Shown here one piece after another: positions 1 through 7,298 of a DNA stretch of 64,000 nucleotides; within the stretch, counting starts at the first letter, position 1, and each line of letters opens with the position of its first letter. This stretch comes from Corallincola holothuriorum (GTDB lineage: Bacteria > Pseudomonadota > Gammaproteobacteria > Enterobacterales > Neiellaceae). Below the pieces are notes generated by a model. It was not told where the DNA came from, ran no database searches, and saw nothing but the letters and a program-made list of their open reading frames with translations. The DNA lies in assembly GCF_003336225.1 (NCBI RefSeq), contig NZ_QPID01000006.1, positions 168,207 through 232,206 of the forward strand, written 5' to 3'. The position numbers were made by a program, and so were the translations under genes.

Positions 1-134
1 TCGAATATTTGCAACATAGTCAGTGGTAGGGCCAGTGACAGAATGTTAATAACGACAGACGCTAGAGCCGCTTGAGAAAACCCTTTTGCCTGTTTAATAA
101 GTGGAAAAGGTCTGGAGGTTACCCGATCCAGCAT
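1..134 (-). CDS. Type I secretion ABC transporter (N-terminus only)
   Basis: The gene runs off the left edge, so only about 44 N-terminal codons are visible. The start is the ATG whose last base on the + strand is 134. A good Shine-Dalgarno (GGGGAG) lies 8 bases upstream on the minus strand. The peptide has a short charged head followed by a hydrophobic stretch ending in the signature LSLALPLTMLQIF. That is typical of the first transmembrane helix of PrtD/HlyB-type permease-ATPases, which export RTX proteins, proteases or adhesins through the inner membrane with an HlyD-type adaptor and TolC. The ATPase domain and partners lie outside the window, so the substrate cannot be stated. The family call rests on this one segment. 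Confidence 0.6.
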   Translation of the reverse strand, partial: MLDRVTSRPFPLIKQAKGFSQAALASVVINILSLALPLTMLQIF

Positions 135-332
135 ATATTTCACTCCCCATAAAAATTTTGCTTTGAGTATAGAAGCTACTAAAAGATAGTGTTCGGAATG
201 TGTTGATTTTTATAGGTGTATGCTGATGAGTTGGATCATCTTTTTGTGGAGCGACTGAAGGCTTTCGTTAATAGTGTTACTTCGGAGCAATCCAGAGACG
301 CAACCGCAATAACTGCGCCTCTGAATTGATTA

Positions 333-752
333 TTAACTATAGCGATTTCTTTCATCCGGTATATCACTTAAATACTGCACGAACTCCACTTCAAATCCGG
401 CCGGATCGATAAAGTAGACATTTTTTCGATAGGGCTCATCTGCCCCCTGTTTCGCAACCGGGTATCCCGCAGCTTCTAGACGGGCGATCATGCCGTCAAT
501 GTCATCTACGACAAAGGCGAAGTGGGCGAGTCCTGTGCTCAGGCCCGTTAATTCCCTGTTTTCACCCGTGCCCTTGTCATTGAGTGTGATGTAATTGTTT
601 TCATCGCCAAAGTGCAGCCACTCTCTGGGAGTGCCATACCACTCAGCTTCACCGCCCCCCCTTATATGCCAGTGGGGAAAGGCGACTTGATAGAAAGCCA
701 GTGCCGCTTTTAGATCCGGTACGACTAGGTTGATATGTTCTAATCTGATCAT
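333..752 (-). CDS. VOC-family (glyoxalase/dioxygenase fold) protein
   Basis: This 139-residue single-module protein opens with IRLEHINLVVPDL, the first beta strand and metal-ligand histidine of the vicinal oxygen chelate fold. It closes with YFIDPAGFEVEFVQY, the usual C-terminal strand with a glutamate ligand. A central LAHFAFVVDDIDGM starts the second beta-alpha-beta-beta-beta repeat. VOC enzymes use divalent metals for isomerase, dioxygenase, lyase or fosfomycin-type chemistry, and the substrate cannot be told from sequence. The start is preceded by GAGGAAA. The gene lies 42 bases downstream of the flavin reductase-like gene on the same strand, so the two are probably co-transcribed and may act in one detoxification or redox step. 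The operon assignment is inferred. Confidence 0.85.
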   Translation of the reverse strand: MIRLEHINLVVPDLKAALAFYQVAFPHWHIRGGGEAEWYGTPREWLHFGDENNYITLNDKGTGENRELTGLSTGLAHFAFVVDDIDGMIARLEAAGYPVAKQGADEPYRKNVYFIDPAGFEVEFVQYLSDIPDERNRYS

Positions 753-794
753 CTCTATTTCCTCTATATTTTTTGGGGACTATGCCCGTTACTG

Positions 795-1400
795 TTACAT
801 GCCATAAGCAAAATCAGCTTGCTGTGGATGGGGACTGTGTTGATAAGAGTGACGCAGCGGCAATAGTGCCTGAGCATACTGATGCAGCATATGCAGGTGG
901 TAATCGATCCGTTGCCTGAGTTGCTGATCACGCTTGCCGTTAACTTCATTGCCATTAAGGCATTCGCCTACATTTCTGACGATAAGGTGGTCTGGCACCG
1001 GAACCAGCTTGAGATTTTTCAGTGCATTCATGCGCAACTCAGCGATGGGGTAGGCGCCGTTAATACCACTGACAACGGATACCAACATCACGGGTTTGTG
1101 GGCGGTATCTTCCAGTGAACTCATCAATAGGAAGTTACGAATAAGCGGTGAGGCCATGCCACCCCATTCAGGGGTAATCAATATCAATGCATCAGATTGT
1201 TGGCTGCGTTGCCGAAGCGAGTCCCATAACTCTGCGTCCTTGCCAGTCAATGTGTCACCGTCCCAGAATGGTAGTTGGTATTGGCACAGCTCAATGTGGT
1301 CTACCTGATCAAAGCCTTCTATCTTTTCAGCCAAATAGCCTGCCACCTTGGCGCTTTGTGAGCGTTTTCTTTGGCTACCGCTGACAATCAATAATCTCAT
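795..1400 (-). CDS. NAD(P)H-dependent FMN reductase-like protein
   Basis: This 201-residue flavodoxin-like protein belongs to the NADPH-dependent FMN reductase / azoreductase group. It opens with the phosphate-binding motif LLIVSGSQRKRSQS. The TPEWGGMASPLIRNFL segment (about residues 77-92) corresponds to the family's PEYNGSxP flavin and substrate loop. Such proteins reduce FMN, quinones or azo compounds in the cytoplasm. The family usually has about 180-200 residues, so it is full length. It is the first gene of a probable two-gene unit with the VOC protein downstream. Its promoter region carries a perfect palindrome framed by a 15-base direct repeat (1413-1478), suggesting dedicated regulation. 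No strong Shine-Dalgarno is visible before the ATG. Confidence 0.85.
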   Translation of the reverse strand: MRLLIVSGSQRKRSQSAKVAGYLAEKIEGFDQVDHIELCQYQLPFWDGDTLTGKDAELWDSLRQRSQQSDALILITPEWGGMASPLIRNFLLMSSLEDTAHKPVMLVSVVSGINGAYPIAELRMNALKNLKLVPVPDHLIVRNVGECLNGNEVNGKRDQQLRQRIDYHLHMLHQYAQALLPLRHSYQHSPHPQQADFAYGM

Positions 1401-1412
1401 TTAAGTAATCCG

Positions 1413-1478
1413 TTTGGTTTATTTAATGGTTAGGCTAGATTCTTTACTTAAGAAAGTAAAGCTTTTGGTTTATTTAAT
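1413..1478. promoter_or_regulatory. Palindrome flanked by 15-base direct repeats
   Basis: CTTTACTT-AAGA-AAGTAAAG (1442-1461) is a perfect 8-base inverted repeat with a 4-base spacer. Identical 15-base copies of TTTGGTTTATTTAAT flank it at 1413-1427 and 1464-1478. It lies just upstream of the flavin reductase gene (start 1400, minus strand) and between that gene and the amylase. The arrangement suits a dimeric regulator site, but no regulator gene sits next to it and the binding protein is unknown. Confidence 0.5.
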
Positions 1479-1596
1479 CGGTATTTTTTGCCGGGTCGTT
1501 CACAACCCCTTGCCACGATTGTTGTTTTGTTCGCGCGGGACAGGTTAAATGTCGACTCAAGAATCACCTCTGTAGGTGCGCTCAGGGAGAGAAACA

Positions 1597-3609
1597 GTGC
1601 TACGGCAGATACCTATATTTTCACAGACGCTTGCCCAGAAATTACTTATATCAATAGTCAGTTCAATAGTGTCTGTGAGTGCGTTGGCGTCAGCTCCTGA
1701 CACCAGTGCGTGGTACCGACAGGCAACTGGCTACCATATTTGGATTAAGTCTTTTGCTGACTCTAATGATGAAGATCAGGTTGGCGATATTCAGGGGATT
1801 ATCGATCGCTTTGACTATCTTAATGACGGCGACCCTGACAGCGGTGGTGATCTGGGAATAGATCTGATCCTTCTCTCTCCGTTTTACCTCTCTGAACGAA
1901 CGTCAGATGATCCGATGGATAATATTCACGGTTATGATGTACTGGATTACTACACTGTGAATCCGCGCTTCGGTGATGAGAAAACGCTTAAATCTTTGCT
2001 GGAGCTTGCCCATCAACGCGGCGTAAAGGTGCTGTTTGATTTTGTGCCGGGCTACACTTCGATTAAGCATCCTTGGTTTATTGATTCAGCGGCAGGCGGG
2101 CAGAAGCGCAATTGGTATGTCTGGCAGGATCAACCTAGCAATGATTGGCAAGCGGCTTGGGGTGGTGGGCAGTGGCATGACGTCTGGAAGCCCCATGGTG
2201 ACCGCTATTTTTATACCTACTTTCAAAGTGCAGAGATCGCGGATCTTAACCTACACAACCCCTATGTCCGTGCTGAAATGGAGAAGGTGCTGAAGTATTG
2301 GTTGGATTTTGGCTTTGATGGCGCGCGAGTTGATGGTGCCCCCTACCTTATTGAAGATGGCCCAGGTTTACAGGCCGATAGAGCCGGTACATTTAAGCTA
2401 TTACAAGATTACCGCAGCATTGCTGACAGTTATTCGCCAGCCAAAGTATTACTCGCTGAGACATGGCGTCCACGTGAACAGGTCGGCAACTATTTTGGTG
2501 ATGGCAGTAATCAGATCCACCTTGGTTTAGATTTTAACTGGGCTTGGGCGGTAACAGAGGTGGTTGATAATATAGCACCTGATGCGGTCGCCGATCTTAA
2601 ACGCTATCAGCGTCAGAATTTCCCTTCTGGCTATCAGATGGCAACGTTCCTTAGTAATCATGATAGCTATCTCCCCCGTCCTCTGACTCGCTATGAAGGG
2701 AACGCCAATAAAGCCTTTATTGCTGCTGCACTGCAGATCTTAGGGCAGGGAACACCGATGATTTTCTATGGCAATGAATTAGGGCTGAAAGGTAAACCTA
2801 AGCCAGATGCGGAGCTACGTGCATTGTTTAATTGGCAGGATGTGGAAAGACAAACGGCTAAGCCGCATTCACTGCTTAGTGGCTATCGTGATCTGTTGCA
2901 GATCCGCCACCAATATCAGGCTATCACCCATGGTTCCGAACTGCCTGTTGTCACGCGGCAATATGGTGTCAGTAGTTTTATGCGCCTATATCAGGGCACG
3001 GGTGTTGTGATTTTGATAAACGCCAGCAGTAGTGAGCAACAGGCAACCTTGGATTTAATGCCGTTTTTTAAATCTGCTGAGAGTGAGTCATTGTCTGAAG
3101 ATTGGGCTCACCTATCGCTACTATTGGGTAAGGTTAAGATCCCTGCGGTTATTGATAGCGTCACCGCAAGTAAAGTTGAAGTGGCAAGGATCCCACCAAA
3201 TAGCGTCACTGTGCTCTATTTGGGCGCGGAACCTCAGAAATTGATCGACGGGTATTACCCTAATGTCGTGGCGCCGACGACGTTACCTAATATTCAAGCG
3301 CCCGCTTTAACGTCCCTTTTTTTGCGGGGCAGTATGAATGATTGGGGCGCCAGTTTGCCAATGAGTCGCGGGGATGATGGCCTTTGGACCATCGTCACTC
3401 AGCTGAGCCATGGCCGTTACGAATATAAATTTGAAGTCAGTGGTCAATCGTCATGGGGCTTAAACTGGGGCGATAATGAAAACGACCAGCGTGGCGAAGT
3501 TGACGGCAGTAATATCCGTTTGCAGTTAGCCGAATCGGGCTGTTATCAGTTCTGGTTTGATGAGGTGACACGCCGGTATGGCTTCCAGTTGGCTGAAGGG
3601 TGTGATTAA
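1597..3609 (+). CDS. Secreted GH13 alpha-amylase-family glycoside hydrolase
   Basis: The protein has about 670 residues. I chose the GTG at 1597 because GGGAGAG lies 5 bases upstream; a GTG at 1576 is in frame but lacks a ribosome site. An N-terminal signal peptide ends near ALASA. The GH13 barrel follows. Its nucleophile is the Asp in FDGARVDG (about residue 246), its acid/base the Glu in LLAETW (about 288), and its third acid the Asp in LSNHDS (about 356). About 100 C-terminal residues with FLRGSMNDWG and YEYKFE resemble a CBM48-like or E-set starch-binding module. It probably hydrolyses alpha-1,4 or alpha-1,6 glucans in the periplasm or outside the cell. One oddity: GH13 conserved region I, normally DxxxNH, reads DFVPGYTS, so the usual Asn-His is lost. 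The exact subfamily is not recognised. Confidence 0.9.
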   Translation: MLRQIPIFSQTLAQKLLISIVSSIVSVSALASAPDTSAWYRQATGYHIWIKSFADSNDEDQVGDIQGIIDRFDYLNDGDPDSGGDLGIDLILLSPFYLSERTSDDPMDNIHGYDVLDYYTVNPRFGDEKTLKSLLELAHQRGVKVLFDFVPGYTSIKHPWFIDSAAGGQKRNWYVWQDQPSNDWQAAWGGGQWHDVWKPHGDRYFYTYFQSAEIADLNLHNPYVRAEMEKVLKYWLDFGFDGARVDGAPYLIEDGPGLQADRAGTFKLLQDYRSIADSYSPAKVLLAETWRPREQVGNYFGDGSNQIHLGLDFNWAWAVTEVVDNIAPDAVADLKRYQRQNFPSGYQMATFLSNHDSYLPRPLTRYEGNANKAFIAAALQILGQGTPMIFYGNELGLKGKPKPDAELRALFNWQDVERQTAKPHSLLSGYRDLLQIRHQYQAITHGSELPVVTRQYGVSSFMRLYQGTGVVILINASSSEQQATLDLMPFFKSAESESLSEDWAHLSLLLGKVKIPAVIDSVTASKVEVARIPPNSVTVLYLGAEPQKLIDGYYPNVVAPTTLPNIQAPALTSLFLRGSMNDWGASLPMSRGDDGLWTIVTQLSHGRYEYKFEVSGQSSWGLNWGDNENDQRGEVDGSNIRLQLAESGCYQFWFDEVTRRYGFQLAEGCD

Positions 3610-3658
3610 GCCGTTGCAGTGACGACGATAACGGCTTGTAGCAAAGGGATGTTTGTGA

Positions 3659-4604
3659 ATGACGGGATCTGTTGTTGTCGCAATTTTTGATTTTCCCTAT
3701 GAAGCACAAATTGCGCGGGACAATTTGGAACTTTCAGGGATACCTGCGGTGGTTGCCAATGAGCATGTAGCCAGTATGCAGCTAGGTAATTCTGCCGGTG
3801 GCATCAGGCTGTTGGTGCTTGCCGAGCATCTGGAACGAGCTAGATTAGTCCTGGCCAGTGACCACTCAAAAGATGTTTCGGACGAGTTAGGCGAAAAGGA
3901 AGAGCAGGTAGTTGTCAGTGCCACTACTGATGTTGAAGTTAATTACGTCGCGCTGGCAGAGAGTTCAAGCTCTGCATCCACCTTGGTTAAAAAGCAGAGT
4001 CTTGAGAGTATGCGCTGTTTAGCTGTCCGCCCTGAGCGTATAGTCTGGCAGCCGCTTTCTGGTACTCGAACAAGCGAAAGAAGCCACCGAATGCAGTTGA
4101 CTGTTGGTGATAATATCGGTTTTCGGACGACCATCTCCGCTTATCTGGTCTCTTTTTTACCTCTGCTTATCGGGGTTGTGCTGGTTATCGCGTTAAGCCA
4201 TAAACCTATCCGATCTCTCTCCATTGAGACGAGTCAATGGATCTCATATGCATTTTTCATCTTGCTTTTGTTTATCTCCTGGCAGACGCTAATGGATAAA
4301 ATAACCACGCCCGATTTCGATTTAAAGGGGGCGCGTTTTATCCAAAATCATAGAGTGTGGTGGTGGCCTTGGCGGGTGAGGAAAGAGAGCTTTGCATATC
4401 GCAGATATTCTTGCTTTGCTGTGTATTGAAATCTCTCCTACCGATGATGACTCTAGCCCATTTTTTGAGTTGAGCATTGTGTTTAAGAACTATACGCGGG
4501 TCTATGTATTAGGTATGGGGAGGCGTGACCTCCTCAACGATGCTGAACTGATCTCTCTGACCATAGATAAGCCGTTGTGGCTTGCGAAAACCAAAGCCGA
4601 TTAA
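3659..4604 (+). pseudogene. DUF2007-type membrane protein gene, frameshifted
   Basis: The first frame (3659-4429) starts with an approximately 70-residue DUF2007-like module (VVAIFDFPYEAQIARDNLEL). Two hydrophobic segments follow near residues 160-180 and 195-210, then VWWWPWRVRKESFA, after which the reading becomes meaningless and stops. The second frame, open from 4392 to 4604, continues naturally: HIADILALLCIEIS, FFELSIVFKN and a closing DKPLW. That matches the way related membrane proteins end (a strand of the type YELNLVLKDG, then a Trp-terminated helix). One surplus base around 4390-4410 explains the break. It is either a decayed gene or a sequencing error. The function of the intact family is unknown. 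Confidence 0.7.
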
Positions 4605-4626
4605 GCAAAGCTTTTGAATGGGGCTT

Positions 4627-5274
4627 TTACCGTGAGTAACGCAGTACCACGCCTTTAAATGGTTTATCGAGGTAGGTCTGCTCTCGTGGCTTACTCATCT
4701 CGAAAGAGAAACCTAATGTCGCCATCTTCTTACTGAACTTGGCATGACGACCACGGCCAGGATCAACCAATATGATCTCGCACTGTGCTTTACAGTGTTG
4801 GTCGATAAAACCTGCGAGCATTTCGATATGTTCATCTTCATACAACAGATCACTACCAACGATGAGATCGAAAGTGCCTAATTCGGTGACCTCATCAGCC
4901 CAGCCAGTGCGAACAAATGGGATCTTAGGATCATCATTTAACTGGGTGTTTTTCAGCATAAAGCTTTCAACTTCGGGGTGATAATCTGTTGCGGTGATGT
5001 CTGCATTCAGGTGATTGAGTAGTAAGCTGCTAAGGCCGATACCACAGCCGACTTCTAAGATGCGTTTGTTCGCAAAGTCAAAGTCATACAGGTAATGGGC
5101 TAAAACCTGAGCAGAGGGCCAGACGATACCAAACAGTGGCCATGTGGCGGAAGATATCCCTAACTTTTCGGCAATACCATCGTTGTCTTCAAACTGTTGA
5201 TTGTCGCGTAATGTACGCAGATGAATATCGATATCTTCAAATTCATGGGTGTTGTAGCTGACGCGTAAACTCAT
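4627..5274 (-). CDS. Class I SAM-dependent methyltransferase
   Basis: The protein has about 215 residues from the ATG ending at 5274 (MSLRVSYNTHEFEDI). A longer reading frame would need a TTG 33 bases further upstream. Motif I, ILEVGCGIGLSSLLL, binds the SAM glycine loop, and TATDYHPEV supplies the acidic residue of motif II. SDLLYED and IILVDPGRGR follow as the later motifs. The layout, with WPSAQVLAHYL just before motif I, resembles the METTL/lysine methyltransferase-16 group that modifies proteins, but the target is unknown. The gene stands alone between the frameshifted DUF2007 gene and the CBS protein, and nothing around it suggests a substrate. Confidence 0.85.
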   Translation of the reverse strand: MSLRVSYNTHEFEDIDIHLRTLRDNQQFEDNDGIAEKLGISSATWPLFGIVWPSAQVLAHYLYDFDFANKRILEVGCGIGLSSLLLNHLNADITATDYHPEVESFMLKNTQLNDDPKIPFVRTGWADEVTELGTFDLIVGSDLLYEDEHIEMLAGFIDQHCKAQCEIILVDPGRGRHAKFSKKMATLGFSFEMSKPREQTYLDKPFKGVVLRYSR

Positions 5275-5423
5275 TGCTGCGGCTCTTATACAGAGGAATG
5301 GAAGCAAACAACTTGTTTAACAAGGCATGTGCCAGAGAGTTTTCACCATACATCAGCAAGCAGGGAATAGCGAATTGGCTGCCACGACGACAGGGCCTGT
5401 ATTGATCGAGATTGTTTGCCGAT

Positions 5424-6092
5424 CTAGGTCCAGATCGACAGCGGTGGATCTTTTACTACGCAATGCAATATATCGGTTCGCGATATGATGCCTTGTACTT
5501 GCCCTGATGAATCTACAACGGGTAGGGCTTCGAGCTTTTCTTCTAACATCACCCGCGCTGCTCGCCGGATATCGGTCACCGGATCTGCGGTAAGCACTTG
5601 TTGTTCCCCCGTGTCGAGAAGCATAGCTAGGGTCGATTCACGGTATGCTGCCTCGGGGTTAGTTAACATGAGGTGGTACAGTTGTGCTCTTGATATGGCG
5701 GCGATCAGTTGGTTACCTGTTACTACGGGAAACAACTTGTAGGGATACTGTTCAAAGGTTTGAAACAGACGTTCGATAGAAAAATCTGGCGTTACGCTAA
5801 TCACAGGACGGCTCATTACTTGGTAAACATGGTATACCGGCTCTCGCTGCCCCTGTGACTTTAAGACCTGGTTGTACTTTGTTATCAGGCCTTCTGGTGC
5901 TTGGTAAGGCTTCTCCTCTTCCTGCGTTTCTGCAGGTGTCATGTTTTGGCGAACCGATGCTTCAATCTCTTGTTGCAACATGAACTCCTGACGCACTTCC
6001 CCCTTAGCGCTATCACTGACCGATTCCACCTTTTTGAGCATCTCGAGGGTGCCGGAGAATATACGTCCTTGGGGAGAGTAGATATAAAACAT
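5424..6092 (-). CDS. CBS-domain pair protein
   Basis: This 222-residue cytoplasmic protein has an N-terminal charged, probably helical region (about residues 1-85) and then two CBS motifs. The first begins VYQVMSRPVISVTPDFSI and the second spans AMLLDTGEQQVLTADPVTDI to GIISRTDIL. CBS pairs bind adenosine nucleotides or SAM and act as energy sensors. Here no catalytic domain is attached, so a stand-alone regulatory role is likely. The ATG is preceded by GGATAAAG. The gene is divergent from the spondin protein across a 298-base gap. The partner it regulates cannot be inferred. Confidence 0.88.
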   Translation of the reverse strand: MFYIYSPQGRIFSGTLEMLKKVESVSDSAKGEVRQEFMLQQEIEASVRQNMTPAETQEEEKPYQAPEGLITKYNQVLKSQGQREPVYHVYQVMSRPVISVTPDFSIERLFQTFEQYPYKLFPVVTGNQLIAAISRAQLYHLMLTNPEAAYRESTLAMLLDTGEQQVLTADPVTDIRRAARVMLEEKLEALPVVDSSGQVQGIISRTDILHCVVKDPPLSIWT

Positions 6093-6390
6093 AACTTTAT
6101 CCGTTGATGTCTGTGTGTTTTGGCACCGGTAACTAAGGAACCTTGGTCAAGCGCTGCGCAAGATCTGTGGGTTTGCGCAATTCGTTATTTCTTAGTGATA
6201 CTTTTGTGATAACTGCTCACCAAACTGAATTTGGTTTGTAGTGAAACACTCGAAGTTCATTTAGTGGTACGTCTTGCACAGGAATAACGATCTCCTGTTT
6301 GTCGTTCAATGGCTGGCGAGAGTTTAAAACCGTTCGTCGCGTTTTATCACCTTTGATGGACGCTGAGGTTTAAAACTTGGGACAACCCTT
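6093..6390. other. Divergent intergenic region, CBS gene / spondin gene
   Basis: This gap separates two divergent genes and must hold both promoters. Visible structure is limited to a palindrome ACCAAA-CTGAA-TTTGGT (6219-6235) and two copies of GTTTAAAAC (6322-6330 and 6368-6376), the second just ahead of the spondin gene. No other gene is seen. Confidence 0.4.
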
Positions 6391-7221
6391 ATGCTTAAGA
6401 ATACAAAGAGAGTTTTATTGACTGCGATGGTGAGCGCCATCGGTTGGTCAGGCGCTGCCAATGCAACGTATGTAAAAGTGGAAGTTAGCAGCTTGTTTGC
6501 TGACGGTGGATTGGCAATTACGCCAGTTTGGATGGGTTTTCACGATGGCAGTTTCGACAGCTTTGATGCGGGTTCCGCGGCTTCTGCTGAGCTGCAGGCG
6601 TTGGCTGAAAATGGTGATACATCTGGTATATCCGCGTCATTTACTGCCTCTCATGCCGATGGGGTGCAAGGTACGTTGGCGGCCTTTGGTGGTATGGCAC
6701 CCGTTTTTGAGCCTGGGGAGAGTGCTACTTCGGATGTGTTTGAAGTGGATGCCGCTAGCAGTGGCTATTTCAGCTTTCTATCTATGCTTATTCCTACCAA
6801 TGATGGTTTTATCGGCAACGACGATGCCATGGCTTACTCGCTGTTTGACATGATGGGTGAGTTTCAGGATTTGGATATTCTGGTATTGGGGTCATCTGTT
6901 TGGGATTCCGGCACAGAGCTTAATCGTGGCTTTGGTTCGCCCTTTTTAGTGGGGGCTGATGGCGAGGCTCGGCAGGATGAAAATGGCGTTGTTGGTTTTC
7001 ATACCGGCCTGGATGTACTTCCCGGCGGCTTAGCGATTATTGGCGGATCAACACCTACCGGTTATACCATCGACGAGATGGCTGCTGACTTTACCCAACA
7101 GGGCTTTGAAGTGGCGAGGATCCAGATCCGTGAAGTGCCTGACCCGGCTATTATCGGCGTATTCGCGCTCAGTGCCTTTGGTGTAGCAGCACTGCGCCGG
7201 AAGCGAGGCCAGACTTTGTAG
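6391..7221 (+). CDS. Spondin-domain secreted protein with PEP-CTERM-like tail
   Basis: This 276-residue protein has a signal peptide ending near GAANA. A spondin_N-type domain (about residues 27-220) follows. Its hallmarks are VKVEVSSL, AITPVWMGFHDG, SAASAELQALAENGD and the LIPTNDGFIG motif. The C-terminus (about residues 250-276) has VPDPA, then a hydrophobic helix, then RRKR. That is the three-part layout of PEP-CTERM sorting signals, with VPDP in place of VPEP. In PEP-CTERM systems an exosortase (EpsH/XrtA) cleaves such tails; no exosortase lies in this window. Spondin proteins of marine bacteria are uncharacterised, and adhesion or matrix roles are guesses. The gene is single, with a hairpin terminator at 7253. 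Confidence 0.85.
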   Translation: MLKNTKRVLLTAMVSAIGWSGAANATYVKVEVSSLFADGGLAITPVWMGFHDGSFDSFDAGSAASAELQALAENGDTSGISASFTASHADGVQGTLAAFGGMAPVFEPGESATSDVFEVDAASSGYFSFLSMLIPTNDGFIGNDDAMAYSLFDMMGEFQDLDILVLGSSVWDSGTELNRGFGSPFLVGADGEARQDENGVVGFHTGLDVLPGGLAIIGGSTPTGYTIDEMAADFTQQGFEVARIQIREVPDPAIIGVFALSAFGVAALRRKRGQTL

Positions 7222-7252
7222 CTGATAGCTAATCTTGTGTATTTTGATGAAG

Positions 7253-7283
7253 AAAGCCCTCTCATACATTGAGAGGGCTTTTT
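7253..7283. terminator. Hairpin terminator, bidirectional
   Basis: AAAGCCCTCTCA (7253-7264) pairs with TGAGAGGGCTTT (7270-7281) around a 5-base loop, followed by T residues on the + strand, with A residues on the upstream side. It separates the spondin gene (+) from the RND permease (-) and can serve both. Confidence 0.85.
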
Positions 7284-7298
7284 ACTGAAGTGTGAATA

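Noticed and set aside
216-329. Small 37-residue frame with GTG start
   Set aside because: It is short, has no ribosome site of quality, and no known motif; chance is likely.
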